Part shown: positions 29,801 to 41,685 of the stretch, one piece after another
How the letters are laid out: each line of letters starts with the position of its first letter
How positions within the stretch are numbered: the stretch's first letter is position 1
Source of the DNA: Aphelocoma coerulescens
Lineage: Eukaryota > Chordata > Aves > Passeriformes > Corvidae
Length of the DNA: 64,000 nt
Direction: 5' to 3'
Assembly (NCBI RefSeq): GCF_041296385.1
Contig: NC_091014.1
Span: forward strand, 49,494,078 to 49,558,077
Notes under the pieces: model-generated
The model's input: the letters and a program-made list of their open reading frames with translations, nothing else
What the model was told of the DNA's origin: nothing
Databases searched by the model: none
Program-made: the position numbers and the translations under genes

Positions 29801-32800
29801 TCAGCATCTACACAATAAGGTAAGATATACTTACGGAAGCTGGTAGCTACTAATTTTTTCAGTGTATTTGCATGATTTCTTAAAAGGTGCTGTGGAGTTT
29901 ATTTATATTCAGTTCAGGATAGCAATTATATGTTTTATATTTCCAGCTGAGATATTGGAGAAAATGTGTAGTCTTACCAATATGTGACTTAAATTTCAGA
30001 ACTAGGAAATAGGAGGAGGAACAGTTTAAAACAGTTTAAACAGAAGAAATGTTGCCTAGATTTTACCTCTATTTGAGTGTATGTTTAACAATAGCATGAA
30101 AAAAGGTCACCTGAATGTGTCTGAGTTTTCAAAATATTTAAAGAGATGCTTTAATGTCTTGTGGATGTTTAACTCTCAATTTATCCAAGCCAAAGAGTTG
30201 TAGTTTTTCCACTTCAAAAATTATAGAGCAGATACTGCTTTTTAAAAAAAAATATTTCTACAGTATCAAGGATTGATACTGTAGAAATTTTTTATTTTGA
30301 CTCAGCAGCTGGTTTTCTATAGTCTGGAGCACTGAGTTTGAGGAAGATCTTAAGGGTACACATTAATTCAAAGGAATGGTTGAGTGGCCAAGCTGAACTT
30401 GTGGAAGAATTGTTTTTCACTCTGAGATTGTGACTACCTGCCACTTTATATATAAAGTGAATACCTGCTAGAGATAGGTACAATTCAACTGAACTTCATG
30501 AGAATTTTCTTCATAGCATATCTTGAGAATTTAAATTAGGTTAAAAAGATATGGAACTCAGTAGGTGGCAATAAGCTATAAGTCTACCAATTTCACTGTT
30601 TTATCTCCTTTTCCCAGAAATATCTTTCTTCAAAGGGTTAAACTTCTGGTGGCTATAGAAAAAAAACCTCTCTTCCTTGAGTTATGATCTATTTTTCCTC
30701 TTAAGCGTCTCCTAGCTGTGAGCTCTTTACACGTTGCAGTTTCTCAAGCTCCTGTACTACTCTTTATATCTCATATTTAGTCCTTAATTACTTATGTCAA
30801 CCTTCCTTCAAATAAGGGGTTCCACTGCTCTGGGTTCTCATATTGGTAGTGTTAAGGGAAGACTCGTTGCAGCAAAGTTGAACTTCACTATTCTTGTTTT
30901 CTTTATCACAAAGTAGTTCTGTGGAATGGAACATTTTCGCAGTTTGTGTTCTGGATTCTGGTTTCTTCAGCATGTAATAGCAAAAAAAGAGTGATCTTTA
31001 ACAAGCTGTTACATTTATGTGTTATGCATCATATAGCTGTTTTTTTGCTAAAATACAAATTTAGGAAATTAAGATCATGTTCTTTGAAAATGATAATCCG
31101 TCCTATATTTATTTTTATTTTGCATAAAAATTACATCTCCTCCTTTTCAAAATTAAACCACAGTGCCTCCAGCTCATGCAGCTTGTCCCTCCATTTTGCT
31201 TTACTTATTTTGCTCTTTGAGTTCTGTGATGGGTTAGAAGTTACTTTAGGATTCTTATGTGTCTGCCTATGTGTTTGTTTTGTTAAGCAGGAACCTATCT
31301 GGAAAATGAGAATTTGATCAAAGTGAATACTTTGAGCAGTTAGAACCAAATACAAGAGGTCTTAACTTTGCTTTTGTGAGAAAGAATATCTCGTAGTTTG
31401 GATGTCTAAATTGGAATTAATACCCATGACAAGAAGCAAAGGGCTTGGAGCTTCTGTTTAGGATGTGTTTTGTGCAACATTTGAGTTCTAACAAAATGGT
31501 TTTTCTATTGAAAATGAGATTTTTTTGTTGTTGTTATTTATAAATTGACTGTTCATAGCTGCTGAGATTCCTTGAAGGGAAAGAAAGAAATGATCATAAA
31601 CAAAGTCAGAACTTCAAAGTGAGAACAGCCAGTTTAGGTATGGTAACCCAAGGACTTAGTCCAAGGGGAGGACTGCAAAAATTCTTTCCCACAGGAAGTG
31701 AAGACAAGGTTTGAGCAACCACTGTCAGAGATCAGTAGCTCAGATAATCCAGCAGCAGTGGCACATTCAAGGTAACTGTAGTGGTGGTGGTTTTGTGGTG
31801 ACTGGCAGAAGCAGCACTTCTTTTAGCAGTTAAGCACTTTTCACTTACCATTTGAAATACAAGGTTTTCTCTTGCAGATTCATGGACTTTGCTTTTTCAT
31901 TCTCTATGTTGATTTTAGAGGCTTTGTTGAATAGGATGTTCAAATAATTCTGGCATTCCTTAAGGACTGAGTAGAGTTTGAAAACTGGGTACCTTAATCT
32001 ATCCTTCCCTTTCAGAGTTGTTTTTTTCCCCAACAGATTCTTGTTACACTAAACAAATGAAGCCATATAGCAAACATTTCAGTAATCAGGCCAACATAAA
32101 GTACTCATAAATTATCACCAAGCAGCTCTAAATCTGTCATAAACTCTTACTGACTGGCTCACAGGAATGTTTATGTAATTGAGAGGAACTATAGAAAGGA
32201 AGTTAAGTCTCCTTTTACAAGTTAAATCAACTACAGTGAGATGAAAAACACCCACACATTTGGCTTTGGATCAGCAGAGACATTCTTGAAAAGCAAACCT
32301 TTATGAAATCTTTATTATAAAACCAATTTCAAGGTGTAAAAAATTATCACTTTTCCAGGTGTCATTGATTGTACTCTGCTTGCATATTCCTTGTATAACA
32401 GGGTATTACCTTGATCAGGGAGTTACAGATTTGGAAACATTCCAGCAAATAAATTTTGACATGGTTGGGAGCACAGATGTAATGTAGGATGTGTTAAAGC
32501 TGGAAAGCTTTGAAAGAGGTCCAAGAAGTCACAGTTCCACAGATGTGAAAAAAGCCCCCACACCACCTAATCTGCTGAATGAGATGTTACATGACATCCT
32601 TTTACAAAAGGTGTACAAGCTGCAGTGCAACACAGACATACATTGAGATGATGTTTATAATATTTTAGAGTGCAAATTATGAAGTATAAGAGCAACTGAT
32701 AAGGGTTTTTACACCAAGGAGTGAAATACCAATAAGCAAAGCAAATGAGAGATTAATATTAAACCTATGTTTTAAAAAAAGAAATCTTAGAAAAAGAAGC

Positions 32801-34930
32801 TTATTCCGTTGATCAAAGGGACACAGTTTTGAAATAGGATGTTGGAAATACAGCATTGGAAATTGAAAATCTTAACAGAACAGGTTGCAAAAATGCATTT
32901 GTTCAAGCTAAAGAATTTTAAATTAGCAAGTCCAAATGATAAACAGCCGTTTGTCCGCAACAGATAGGATGAAGAGTCCTTTGAACCACACCTGGTAAAA
33001 TTCATCGCACCTTAAAAAAATGAGAAGTTTCCAAAAAGTTCTGAATCATGGCATTTCTGGTGTTTTTAAAGAGGTGACCAAGGCAACTACTGACCTGAAG
33101 TCAGTCCTGAGGCAAACAGTGGAATGGCAGGTTTGAGGTTATATGGAATAGTAGAGTCTACTCTGAGCGCCACAGAATTTTTCTAGGCATTACTGACTGC
33201 TGTGGTTTTTTTGAGAGACTGGTTTTGGCAAATGTTACTGACAGATTTCTGATTGTTTTGTTTATGATTTTTGTTCTTAACATATCATTGTCAATACAAG
33301 AACTTTGGATTTCTTAAAGGAATTTAATTTATTATCACATCATATTTTGATTCAAAACAATCTTGTAGAATCATATACAACAACGGAATTAGCTCTTAAT
33401 TCCTACATCTCTATGCAAAATGGAGTCTAAACAAACATCTCAGGAAAACATTCTGTTCCTACTTAAATACTGTCAGATGTTCTGTGTGTTTCAAATGTTA
33501 TGTATTATTATAAAGCTAAGATCTTTATTTCCTTCCTTTCCATGTCTCACCTAAAAATAGGTACAGAAAGGAACATCAGAGACCCTCTGATAATGCTCCT
33601 TGACTCAGGTCTGCATAAGTCTGCTCTAGAGGAGGGATTGTAATGAAATTCAAGGATTCAGAGGTTTTGTTGGTCATCTGCAGATCAGGAAGAATTTCAT
33701 TTTTGTGCTGTGTAATTTGATCTTTAAATCTTTTCACCTTCCTATGAGATTGGCTTTGGGATGTGCAGTATTGAACACAGGTGATCTGTACCTTCAGGTG
33801 CAATAGATACTCATATTTTTGTTTCCTTGCAGACTGCATCATGCAAGGACTAGACTTCTGGCTGGGAAACAGATACCCCCAAAGTCAGACTGGCAGGAAT
33901 ATTTCCTCCTGTCCATGGAGCCGGCTGTATGTATCAGCAGCTGGAATTACTTAGGTACTTCTCACCAAAGGGCTTTCCTGCCCCATCAGGGGCTGGGGAT
34001 AATGTTGGCACCTTAATAGTCTCTTTTCCCTACTACTACTAACAATCAGTTCAATTTTCCAGGTTTTTGAGGTACTTAGCTTAGTTAACTCTTCAAGTTT
34101 TATGTAAGTATAACTGAGTTAAATGTAATGGCTGTGACAGAGAAATGAGGCCACAGTGAATGATCTAATATATTTTTATATTAACTTCCCCTCATGCACA
34201 ACATTCCCAGACACTTGTATGTTTCAGTAGATTCACTCAATTCCAATGCAGAATTGTTAATTTAATCCACCACTGATACTTTTATAGACTTACATACTGT
34301 CTGGAAGGTAAATTAAAGAAAGCATATTAGTCTTTGCAATATAAACTCAAGAAAGAAGTAGTGCTAGCCTCAGCTATATACATTAGGATATTTTTGCTTA
34401 GGACATGCCCAAGCCTGACATTCTGCAGCCTAGCAATTATCATTATCCAATAATCACAAGTGCAAGAATGGAGACTGCACAGCATCTAATGCAGTTTTTA
34501 AATTAGTGTGGTCTATTTCTTTTTTTCCTCATGGTGTCACTATAGGATAAAGTTAATGCTCATTAGGTATTCTCTATATTGGAGCATATCTCCATTTCCT
34601 TTGTCTCACTGGCTTTCTGATTTCCCGTTATGTGTTTAGAAAATATGATAACAAATATACTGCCTTCAAATTTGAACACATTCTCTCAAGCATTGACCTA
34701 TCCTTAACACTGAGCACAAATTTTTATTTTTCTTTTCCTTTTTTTCCTCCCTAAGGATTTAATATTAGTATGACTTTAGCTTTATATAAGGGTGTGGAGA
34801 ATTTGAGCAGTTCTAATGATTTGAAAGTAGGAAATGTCATGTTTAAAAAGACAAAAAGGCATGTGTCTTACAATCAAGTGATCCTATGAAGTTACATCTG
34901 TGATAGACTTCTTCATCACACACAGAAACT
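26801..34930. other. Intergenic DNA between APAF1 and ANKS1B, left part
   Basis: No conserved coding sequence. Open frames such as 27474-27887 (minus, 137 codons) match nothing I recognise and coincide with a slightly GC-richer patch. Contents seen are a G run near 28283-28290, the 45-bp palindrome at 30249-30293 and a short tandem repeat near 30021-30042. Confidence 0.55.
30249..30293. repeat. AT-rich palindrome with 3-nt loop
   Basis: Left arm 30249-30269 and right arm 30273-30293 are reverse complements at 20 of 21 positions. The inner 16 bp (30254-30269 against 30273-30288) pair perfectly, and the loop is GGA. The core left arm is ATTTCTACAGTATCAA. It could be a small foldback transposon relic or a hairpin-forming replication scar. 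Confidence 0.85.
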
Positions 34931-34934
34931 GTAT

Positions 34935-35053
34935 GAATCACAGAATGGGTAATGTTGGTAGGGACCACAGTGGATCCAACCTCCCTGCTCAAGCAGTGTC
35001 ATCCTAGAGCACGTGACACAGGCCTGCATCCAGGCAGTTCTTGAATATTGCCA
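34935..35053 (-). mobile_element. Short CR1 3'-end fragment
   Basis: The plus strand reads GAATCACAGAATGGGTAATG and then a stretch with GGGACCACAGTGGATCCAAC, CCCTGCTCAAGCAG and CAGGCAGTTCTTGAATA. This is the reverse complement of the CR1 3' terminal region, so the element lies on the minus strand. About 120 bp remain. Confidence 0.8.
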
Positions 35054-37279
35054 GTAAGCTTCATCTTTCCTTATTGTTGTTGTAAAGTATTTTGAATACA
35101 GCTTTTATGATTGATAGAAAAAGCAGTTTTTCTATCTAAGCTCAGAGTGGCAGGAGAAGACAGGAGAGAGAGAGGAGAGAGAATTTGGTTTCATTTACAT
35201 ACTGATAGCATTTTTGTCTGCCTAGTTGTTACCACTTCACCCAGACCCACATTCTTAAATATATCTAGGTACCTGACTTCCACAGAAGGAAGAAAGATGT
35301 GGCACTATATAAAGGTTAAGAAGGACTGAAGAGAAGTTTGCTTGTGGTCTTTACAGGAGCAGGAGCCAGCTGGAGATGTCATTTCCCGTTCATGCATTTG
35401 GAGCACAGCCTTCCTGAAAGGCAAGGACCATAGGCCATGTCTCTGCTTTCCCTCTTCTGCCTCTTCAGCAGGACAGTGGCGTTTGGGCTGGTTGCATTCA
35501 GGCTTGTAATGAGGATGAGTGTGACTGTCTAATCAGTAGGACTGAAATTATCTACCAGTTCTACAAAATCTACATCCAGTGTGAACTCTGGCCACAAGTG
35601 AGACTTGTGGTCAGCCTCTGTCTAGCTCAGGTCATCAGGTGTGAAAGTTAACAAGAACCAGCAGATGGTTAACCAGAATCAGTGCGGCCTTGATAGCAGT
35701 AGTGTCAGGTTGCTGGTTTAGCAAAGAAGTTGGTTCACCTAAAGAACCTGAAGAACACTGAACAATTGCAGAGCTTTTCAGTAGAAGCTTGAGCATTATC
35801 CCCCTATGCTTTCCAGTGGGCTGAAAATCCTGCTAGGATTTCCAGCCAGTTAAGAGCCTTTTTTTCTCCCACTCTCTTCAGATGGTCTTTTAACATGAGA
35901 TAACAAATATCCCTCTTCTTAGGTAAGTGCCCACAACTAAATATTGTCTCTAATCCCTGTGCCATGTCTCTCACTTACATGCTTGTCACTGCCATGCAGT
36001 TCCTTCAGAGTCAATTGTTCTTTGGGCTGGTACTTTGGAGATAGTTGAAGTTACTATTTCTGGACTGTTGTCTTGATGACATCTTAGACATCATCTTCCA
36101 GTGAAGTGTGAAGCAGGCCAGCTGAACAGCACACATTGAAAGAAATCTAGGGCAAAATTAGAGTCCTGCATGTGGCACAAACTGCCTGTTTTAACCTAGA
36201 ATGGGAGGTAAACTATTTCACAGTTGTCTGTGCATTAGTTGTCTAGCATGCTGCTTCTTTTCCAAATGACAGACACAATCTTCTTCACAACCTGACAATT
36301 CCCTTGCCAATGGTTACCATTTTATGGCCATGGCAGTTTTTGATGCCAAGATGTTGACTTTAAACTGAAATGCATGTGCACCTTGTGGTTCTGCAGGTGA
36401 AGCAGCCTCTCACAAACTTCCTGGCAGAATACCAGAACCGGAGATGCTGTCTTCCTGCCAGCAGTGGCTCTTCTGGCTTTTAATAAACACCAGGCCAGTT
36501 TGGAGGAGTCACTGCATCCAGTCTCAAATGCAACATCAACATCTGCTTTAGGAAACCCTCTAACTCCACAAACACAGAAGTTCCCTGTTGTCAGGACTTT
36601 CCGCAGTTTTAAGCCTTGTTCCAGCAGCAGCTCTTTTACTGTGCATATGTGGTGGTGCATCCCCCCCCTCACACTGGCCCACACTATCATTTCAGAAATG
36701 CTTGTTAGGCCTTGGCCTTGATGAATGACAGCTCAGCTAAGCTCCTTGAGCTTATCAGAAACACTGTGTGCTCCCAGGAACTTATTTTGGCTAATGAGCT
36801 CCTGCTTTTTAGCGAACAGTCTTGGAAACCTATTTTTCTTGCCTGCATAAGAATGCAAGTGTAACACTACTTTTATGATTGAACTTTTACAGAAAGTTAC
36901 TGACCTGAATTGTGGCCAGGATGGAAAATTGCTGTGACAAAAGAAAACTCTCTTGCAACCCTATAAACAGTGGTTCTAAGTGAGACCCTCTGAGCTCTCC
37001 TGGACCACAGAGGGCTGCAGCCAGCAATTTCCTCTGAGTAGGACACTTCGCGGAGCGAGCAAATTCTCAAGTGCACTCTATTTGTAGGACCACTGCCAAA
37101 AGCCAACAATGGAGCCTGGGCTGATAACCCCACTCCTCAAGGCTCAAGTCTTCACCCTTCAAAATGATGCAAAGGCATCCACTATGAGTACTTCACTGAA
37201 CCTGAGGGGAATTTTTCAGAGGTATGTGTCCATACTCCTTTAGAGTGTGTCTGCCAAGTGTGAGTATACTACAGCAAAT
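35054..37279. other. Intergenic DNA, unassigned
   Basis: Moderate GC, no recognised gene or repeat family. Around 36322-36690 both strands are open for about 85-120 codons, but neither translation resembles a known protein. Confidence 0.5.
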
Positions 37280-37924
37280 TGTTATGGTTTAAAACCAAAC
37301 AGCTGCTTCCCTTCTCCCCAATCCCCTCCAGCGAGAAAGGGACAAAAAGGCAGATATTATGGGCTGAGATAGCAATTTACTAGAGAAAAAGCAATGAGAT
37401 AAGGAAAACAAACAGTAACAGCAAACAGTAATTGTAACAACAGTGCATAAAAGAGGTGATTTGCATACAAAAAGGTGCTCACCACCCCGCTCCAGCTCTG
37501 TATGGCCACCAAGATGAAGACAAAATGGTGGATGTTACTGCAGCCCAGCAGCTACACGGCTCTTCCCAAGACAAAGGACAACATGGCGGACACGCCCACA
37601 GCTGGTGTCCTCCTTCCCCAAGCCCAAGACAACGAGAAACAATGACGGACAAACCCTCCAAGCCAGATGGTCTGCATGGCACTGGCCACTTTGCTTGCAC
37701 TGGCTGCCCTACTCCACATCCGCACCATCCCAAGGTCGCTGTTTTGCTCCGGAAAAAAGAAACAAGATGGCACCATTGCCACTGCGCGCTCACCTTCTCT
37801 TCCACCTGGAACCAGGTCCCCCACAATGACCTGGGTGGTTTAGAATAGTGACCCAGCCACACCCACGCGCCTTCAGGCCCTGGCCCTCTCAACAACAGTG
37901 AGAGAATTAACTCTGTCCTACACA
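37280..37924. mobile_element. Solo-LTR-like element of an avian endogenous retrovirus
   Basis: The element opens with TGTTATGGTTTAAAACC, close to the start of a widespread avian ERV LTR family, and closes with GAATTAACTCTGTCCTACAC, resembling that family's end. It is about 645 bp, GC-richer than its flanks, and has no gag, pol or env sequence next to it. A TATA-like CATAAAAG near 37446 and an octamer ATTTGCAT at 37459-37466 may be promoter relics. I could not find a clear target-site duplication, so the right edge is approximate. Orientation is not certain. Confidence 0.62.
37511..37785. repeat. Degenerate ~57-bp tandem repeat in the LTR with ATGGCGG-like motifs
   Basis: Similar blocks start near 37511, 37568 and 37626, with a fourth near 37755 about two periods later. 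Each has AAGA-x-(A/G)A ... ACA(A/C)AATGG-like text: AAAATGGTGGATG, ACATGGCGGACAC, CAATGACGGACAA and CAAGATGGCACC. The ATGGCGG core resembles a YY1 site. The repeats are diverged and their count is a judgement by eye. Confidence 0.5.
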
Positions 37925-39770
37925 TGTGCTAGTAATTCTTAAGTAGATTAAATATGTATGCAAGTTATGCCTCTGAGTTACTGTCCTGCTCACTGTACAT
38001 TCTAAACAATCTTTTCTTAACTTGTTTAAATTAGGCTATCAATGAAGTGCTATTAGGTTTAAGAGCTCTTAAAAACTTTAGGCCTAAACCGTTGGTCAAA
38101 TCTGGAGCTAAGCTTGGTAAGAGGGTCTACTCTGAACTTTGTGACTCACTAGGAGGGTCCCCCTCATTCCTTTTCATCCTTATGCTTTGCCATCCTTAAC
38201 TTTTTCCCATCTCCAATCTCCACATAGATAGTGTTAGATTGATTTTAGTTTGATAGATTTTAGATTTTAGTCTGATTTATTTCTGTGTGCTTCAACGACA
38301 TAGTTCAGCAGTAAAGTGAACCTTGCCAATGAACTTTATCACACTTTCACTTTTTTACTAAACCTGCTTTAGCTGATACCTTTGCCAGTGATTTTTTGAG
38401 CAACCTAAAACACCCATTCACAACAGCATATTAGAGACCTCACTACTCATATAATTCTCAAAATCCTTTGTCACCCACACCTCGTTTGGATTTCAATTTT
38501 CTTACCTTCTCATGTCAAATGCAATCTACTTCTGTATCACCTTCTGCCTATTCTCCACCTTCCCACTTTAAGGCAGTCATTGGAATTAATTCTTGGTTTT
38601 ACAGCATCCAAATGCTCCACCTTCTTCATATACCCTCCTTGACTGCCTCTGCTTCCCTCTTACCCTAGATGTCAAGAATAGCAATTTTCCTGACTTTCTG
38701 ATCTTACAGAGATCTCTGGCTTTCTCCCTACCTTCACTCTTAAGACTGACCATTATCTGCTTACTGCCTATGCACTTCCAGCATACCAGGACCTTAAATG
38801 AAAAGTCACCTCAACCAAAGAAGACAAAAGATCAAGTGGTAACTCCTTTGGATTAGTGCAAGTTTGTAGAAGTCCCTTTGGATCTGAAGAAAGGACTGCT
38901 GAACCCCTGTCCCATGCTAGAGGAGGCCCCGTGGACTTCTCTCCAACTGGCTTACACTAGTATTGGTTAGTAGTGATGGATACGTTTCCTTCTAAAATCC
39001 CAGGTTTCTCCAAATACATAAGTCCCTTATGTGTGTTAAATATTTTCTTTCCTTCCAGTTCAAATTTATGTCTGCTGTGGGGGCTTCAGTTGTTCACTGC
39101 CTGTGTCCCAAAATCTTCACACTCAATTCTCTGCCCTACCAGTCTTTCATCTGTCTCATCTTTCATCAGTCCTGCTAGTTATCTTCAGTCTCTCTTGCCC
39201 CAATTATCTCTCCCAAATGAGTTCAGCTGCTTACTGTGCCACCTTACTTGCTTGACATCTCTTTGATGAACCTAGATCAAATTCTTCCTGCAAGGTGCCA
39301 GTTCTTCCTGTTGTTTCACACCTTTCCTTTACATCTGCTTAGAGTTTTGCTGCAGCTCCTGTCTCATCCTTTACTTTTAGGGGTCACTCAGCTGCATAAG
39401 AGGTGCCCCAGTTTTATATCCTGAAAACCTGGCCCATTTGTACTTTACGTGCCTGAAGTGAATGTGTTTTAACATAACTCCTGCACAAGTCTTTACGGGG
39501 TGTGATTAAATATGGGAAGTCAGCAGTTGAGGAGAGCATGGAAGAAGCAGTTAATTAAGGACTTTAAAGAGAGATGTTTTTACCATCTGTAAACAAAATC
39601 TGTATTGCAAACCAAAACTCCCTCCACAGCAGTTCCTAGGTTTCCTCGGTGCAAGATCCAAAGCCCAGTGAAATTAATGAAATGCGAGGGGGGATCTTCC
39701 ACTGATTTCAGTATCCTTTGCATCAGGTCCCTGATTCCCCTTAGCAATGACAAAATGATACACAAAGCTG
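37925..39770. other. Intergenic DNA with a pyrimidine-rich kilobase
   Basis: From about 38450 to 39420 the plus strand is strongly enriched in C and T, with several open frames of 60-97 codons that are rich in S, L, P and F. No family is recognised; the frames follow from the base skew. The minus-strand transcript of ANKS1B probably ends just to the right. Confidence 0.5.
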
Positions 39771-39787
39771 GGACTGTACAACTTCCT

Positions 39788-39793
39788 TTTATT
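39788..39793 (-). terminator. Candidate poly(A) signal of ANKS1B
   Basis: The plus strand reads TTTATT, so the minus strand has AATAAA, about 1.78 kb after the ANKS1B stop. A TTTGTGT element follows about 30 nt downstream on the minus strand. It lies where the AT-rich UTR-like stretch gives way to less AT-rich DNA. Confidence 0.4.
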
Positions 39794-39859
39794 TTGTGTG
39801 CTTTTATAGGATATAAATAAATGACAAAATTACAAAATTTATAACTGGAAGCCCAAGCA

Positions 39860-39867
39860 TATTTACA
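39860..39867 (-). promoter_or_regulatory. Candidate Pumilio response element in the ANKS1B 3' UTR
   Basis: The minus strand reads TGTAAATA, the Pumilio consensus as RNA UGUAAAUA, inside the inferred ANKS1B 3' UTR. An eight-base match in AT-rich DNA can be chance. Confidence 0.25.
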
Positions 39868-41574
39868 TAAGTATTTGTTGCAGTGAGGCTACTATTTACT
39901 GTTCTCCTATACAATTTTCCTTTTGGTACCATATTTTTAGTGTTATTTTTTTTTACTGTCAGTTGACTAAGTACATATCAACAGTGAATAAGCAAAAATA
40001 TGTACAAGGAACTATTTTGTTCAAGTAAATTGAATACTGTATTAAAAGGATGTCATCACTCAGCGCTATGATTAGGTTTAACTAAACCATATACAATTAT
40101 CAGTTTCAAACCAAGTTCAATTATCCATTTTTTGGAATATACCAACTGATGATTCTAACTGAAAAACCTCAGCTGGATAGGAAATAATAATTAAAAAAAC
40201 ATTAAGACAACCACACAATTTATCAATATCTCTATAATGAACTTCAAAATGATTCACAATTTGACTGGATAGAACAATATACATTAAAATGTCATTTTTC
40301 TCCTATAATGATATTTTTACTGTTATAATTTCAGTTCTACATAAATATACATCATGGTATTATACAAATACTCCACAGACATTAAAAAAATTAAAACACT
40401 TTAAAGAAAACGTAAGTAAATCTTATTTAACCAAATATTAAGCAAATGCTTAATTATTTTGTTTCATGAAAACAATTTTATTACTTTGGAATTTTTTTCT
40501 TTTTCTTGCTGTTTTTATTTAGAAAATGTTTTGCAGTAGAATTTTATCAACACTCTTCCAAACAAGCTTTCTGTGACAGAAATCTTGATAGCAAAATCCA
40601 TGGTTTTGACTTTTTTTAGAACCACTGAGATTATTTTTTTAAAAATAGTAGAATTCATGGCTATAGCAATGTTGAACTGCATAAACTATATGTAGGTGTA
40701 GTAGAATGACCATTCCACTTTCATTCCAGACTTATCACACAGAACATCCAGTGCACTGATGCTACAACTCTTACAATTTTCATAATGCTGCAATAGCAGT
40801 CATTTACTTAACTTTAAAATAAACAATATTTCTCATCTTTAATCTGGCTTCCTTCCATAAATATTCATATGTTTTCCTATAGTACTTCTCTTCCATAAAA
40901 ATATCTAATAAATGTTTTCTGTGCATTATTAATACCTTTTTCTAACCATTCATAAAACTCTGATCCTTTGCTACAATGCAAGAGGTTCTTATTTCTGTAG
41001 AGGATCAAAGGACATCAATGATTACATATAAAATCAGCGCACACAGAAATCAGGGTGCCTAATTTCTTGTCACTTTAATGAGTTCTTTATTCAACACAGT
41101 AATTATTAATGAATTCAGTGGTTTCACAAATAATCTATTTATTAATTCTGGTTCTATTTCAATTAAAAACTGCCAAGTTTTAAATAAAAAACCCAATCAA
41201 ATACTCTACTCATAGGCAGCATTAGTGTTAGTTTAGAGACCTTTTGTTTTTTTTTCTTTAAAAAGTAGAATTCTAAAATAAGAAATCAAAGAAAGCACTG
41301 TGGCAGAGTCACAAGGGAGAACTGCATGAAAAATAAGGTTTCTCACTCCTCTTGTGGACTGTAATTTTAAAAGTCTTCATATAATGTCATTCTTCTGTCA
41401 GTGCTGCAGGAAGAAGAACATCACCAGAAATGACTGTCAGCCTTTTTTGTTACAAGGCCACTCATACAGTGCAGTCTTCCTCTCTGCTGGATTGAAACGT
41501 TGCCATAAAGGAAAGGCTGTGCTGTGACTGCTTGGCGTGCAAGGCACAACAAGGAACAGGGGGACAGTTTTGTA

Positions 41575-41685
41575 TCAGAAAATTGTAGTTTCATACTTGG
41601 TATTAATGCCTCTTTTGGCCTCTTGTCCAGGTTCAACAATCCAGGGTAGATTCGCAAGAGTCTTTTGTTCGGATGGATCTATCTG
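41575..41685 (-). CDS. ANKS1B: ANKS1B terminal coding exon
   Basis: Minus-strand translation is [36 protein letters not shown] and stop TGA (41577-41575). This equals the known ANKS1B C-terminus. The exon is too short to stand out as an open frame and was found by family similarity. The acceptor reads AAGCAG, two AG sites three bases apart; the first gives the expected leading glutamine. Confidence 0.95.
   Translation of the reverse strand, partial: QIDPSEQKTLANLPWIVEPGQEAKRGINTKYETTIF

Larger units (their letters stand above)
39770..41574 (-). other. ANKS1B: ANKS1B 3' UTR (end inferred)
   Basis: Very AT-rich sequence immediately downstream of the ANKS1B stop codon on the minus strand, with no coding similarity. 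The end is placed near the minus-strand AATAAA at 39788-39793, which is followed by a TG-rich stretch (TTTGTGTATC). Other AATAAA hexamers occur nearer the stop (for example around 41086), so shorter isoforms are possible. Confidence 0.45.

Noticed and set aside
31131..31355. Minus-strand ORF overlapping a 123-codon plus-strand ORF at 30946-31317
   Set aside because: Hydrophobic, AT-driven frames with no similarity and no splice or promoter context.
36322..36690. 122-codon minus-strand ORF overlapping an 85-codon plus-strand ORF
   Set aside because: Both strands open at once without a match to any known family suggests chance rather than a gene.
37479..37925. 148-codon minus-strand ORF, with overlapping plus-strand ORFs of 130 and 74 codons
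   Set aside because: It lies inside the LTR-like element, is open on several frames at once because of GC-rich composition, and matches no protein I recognise.
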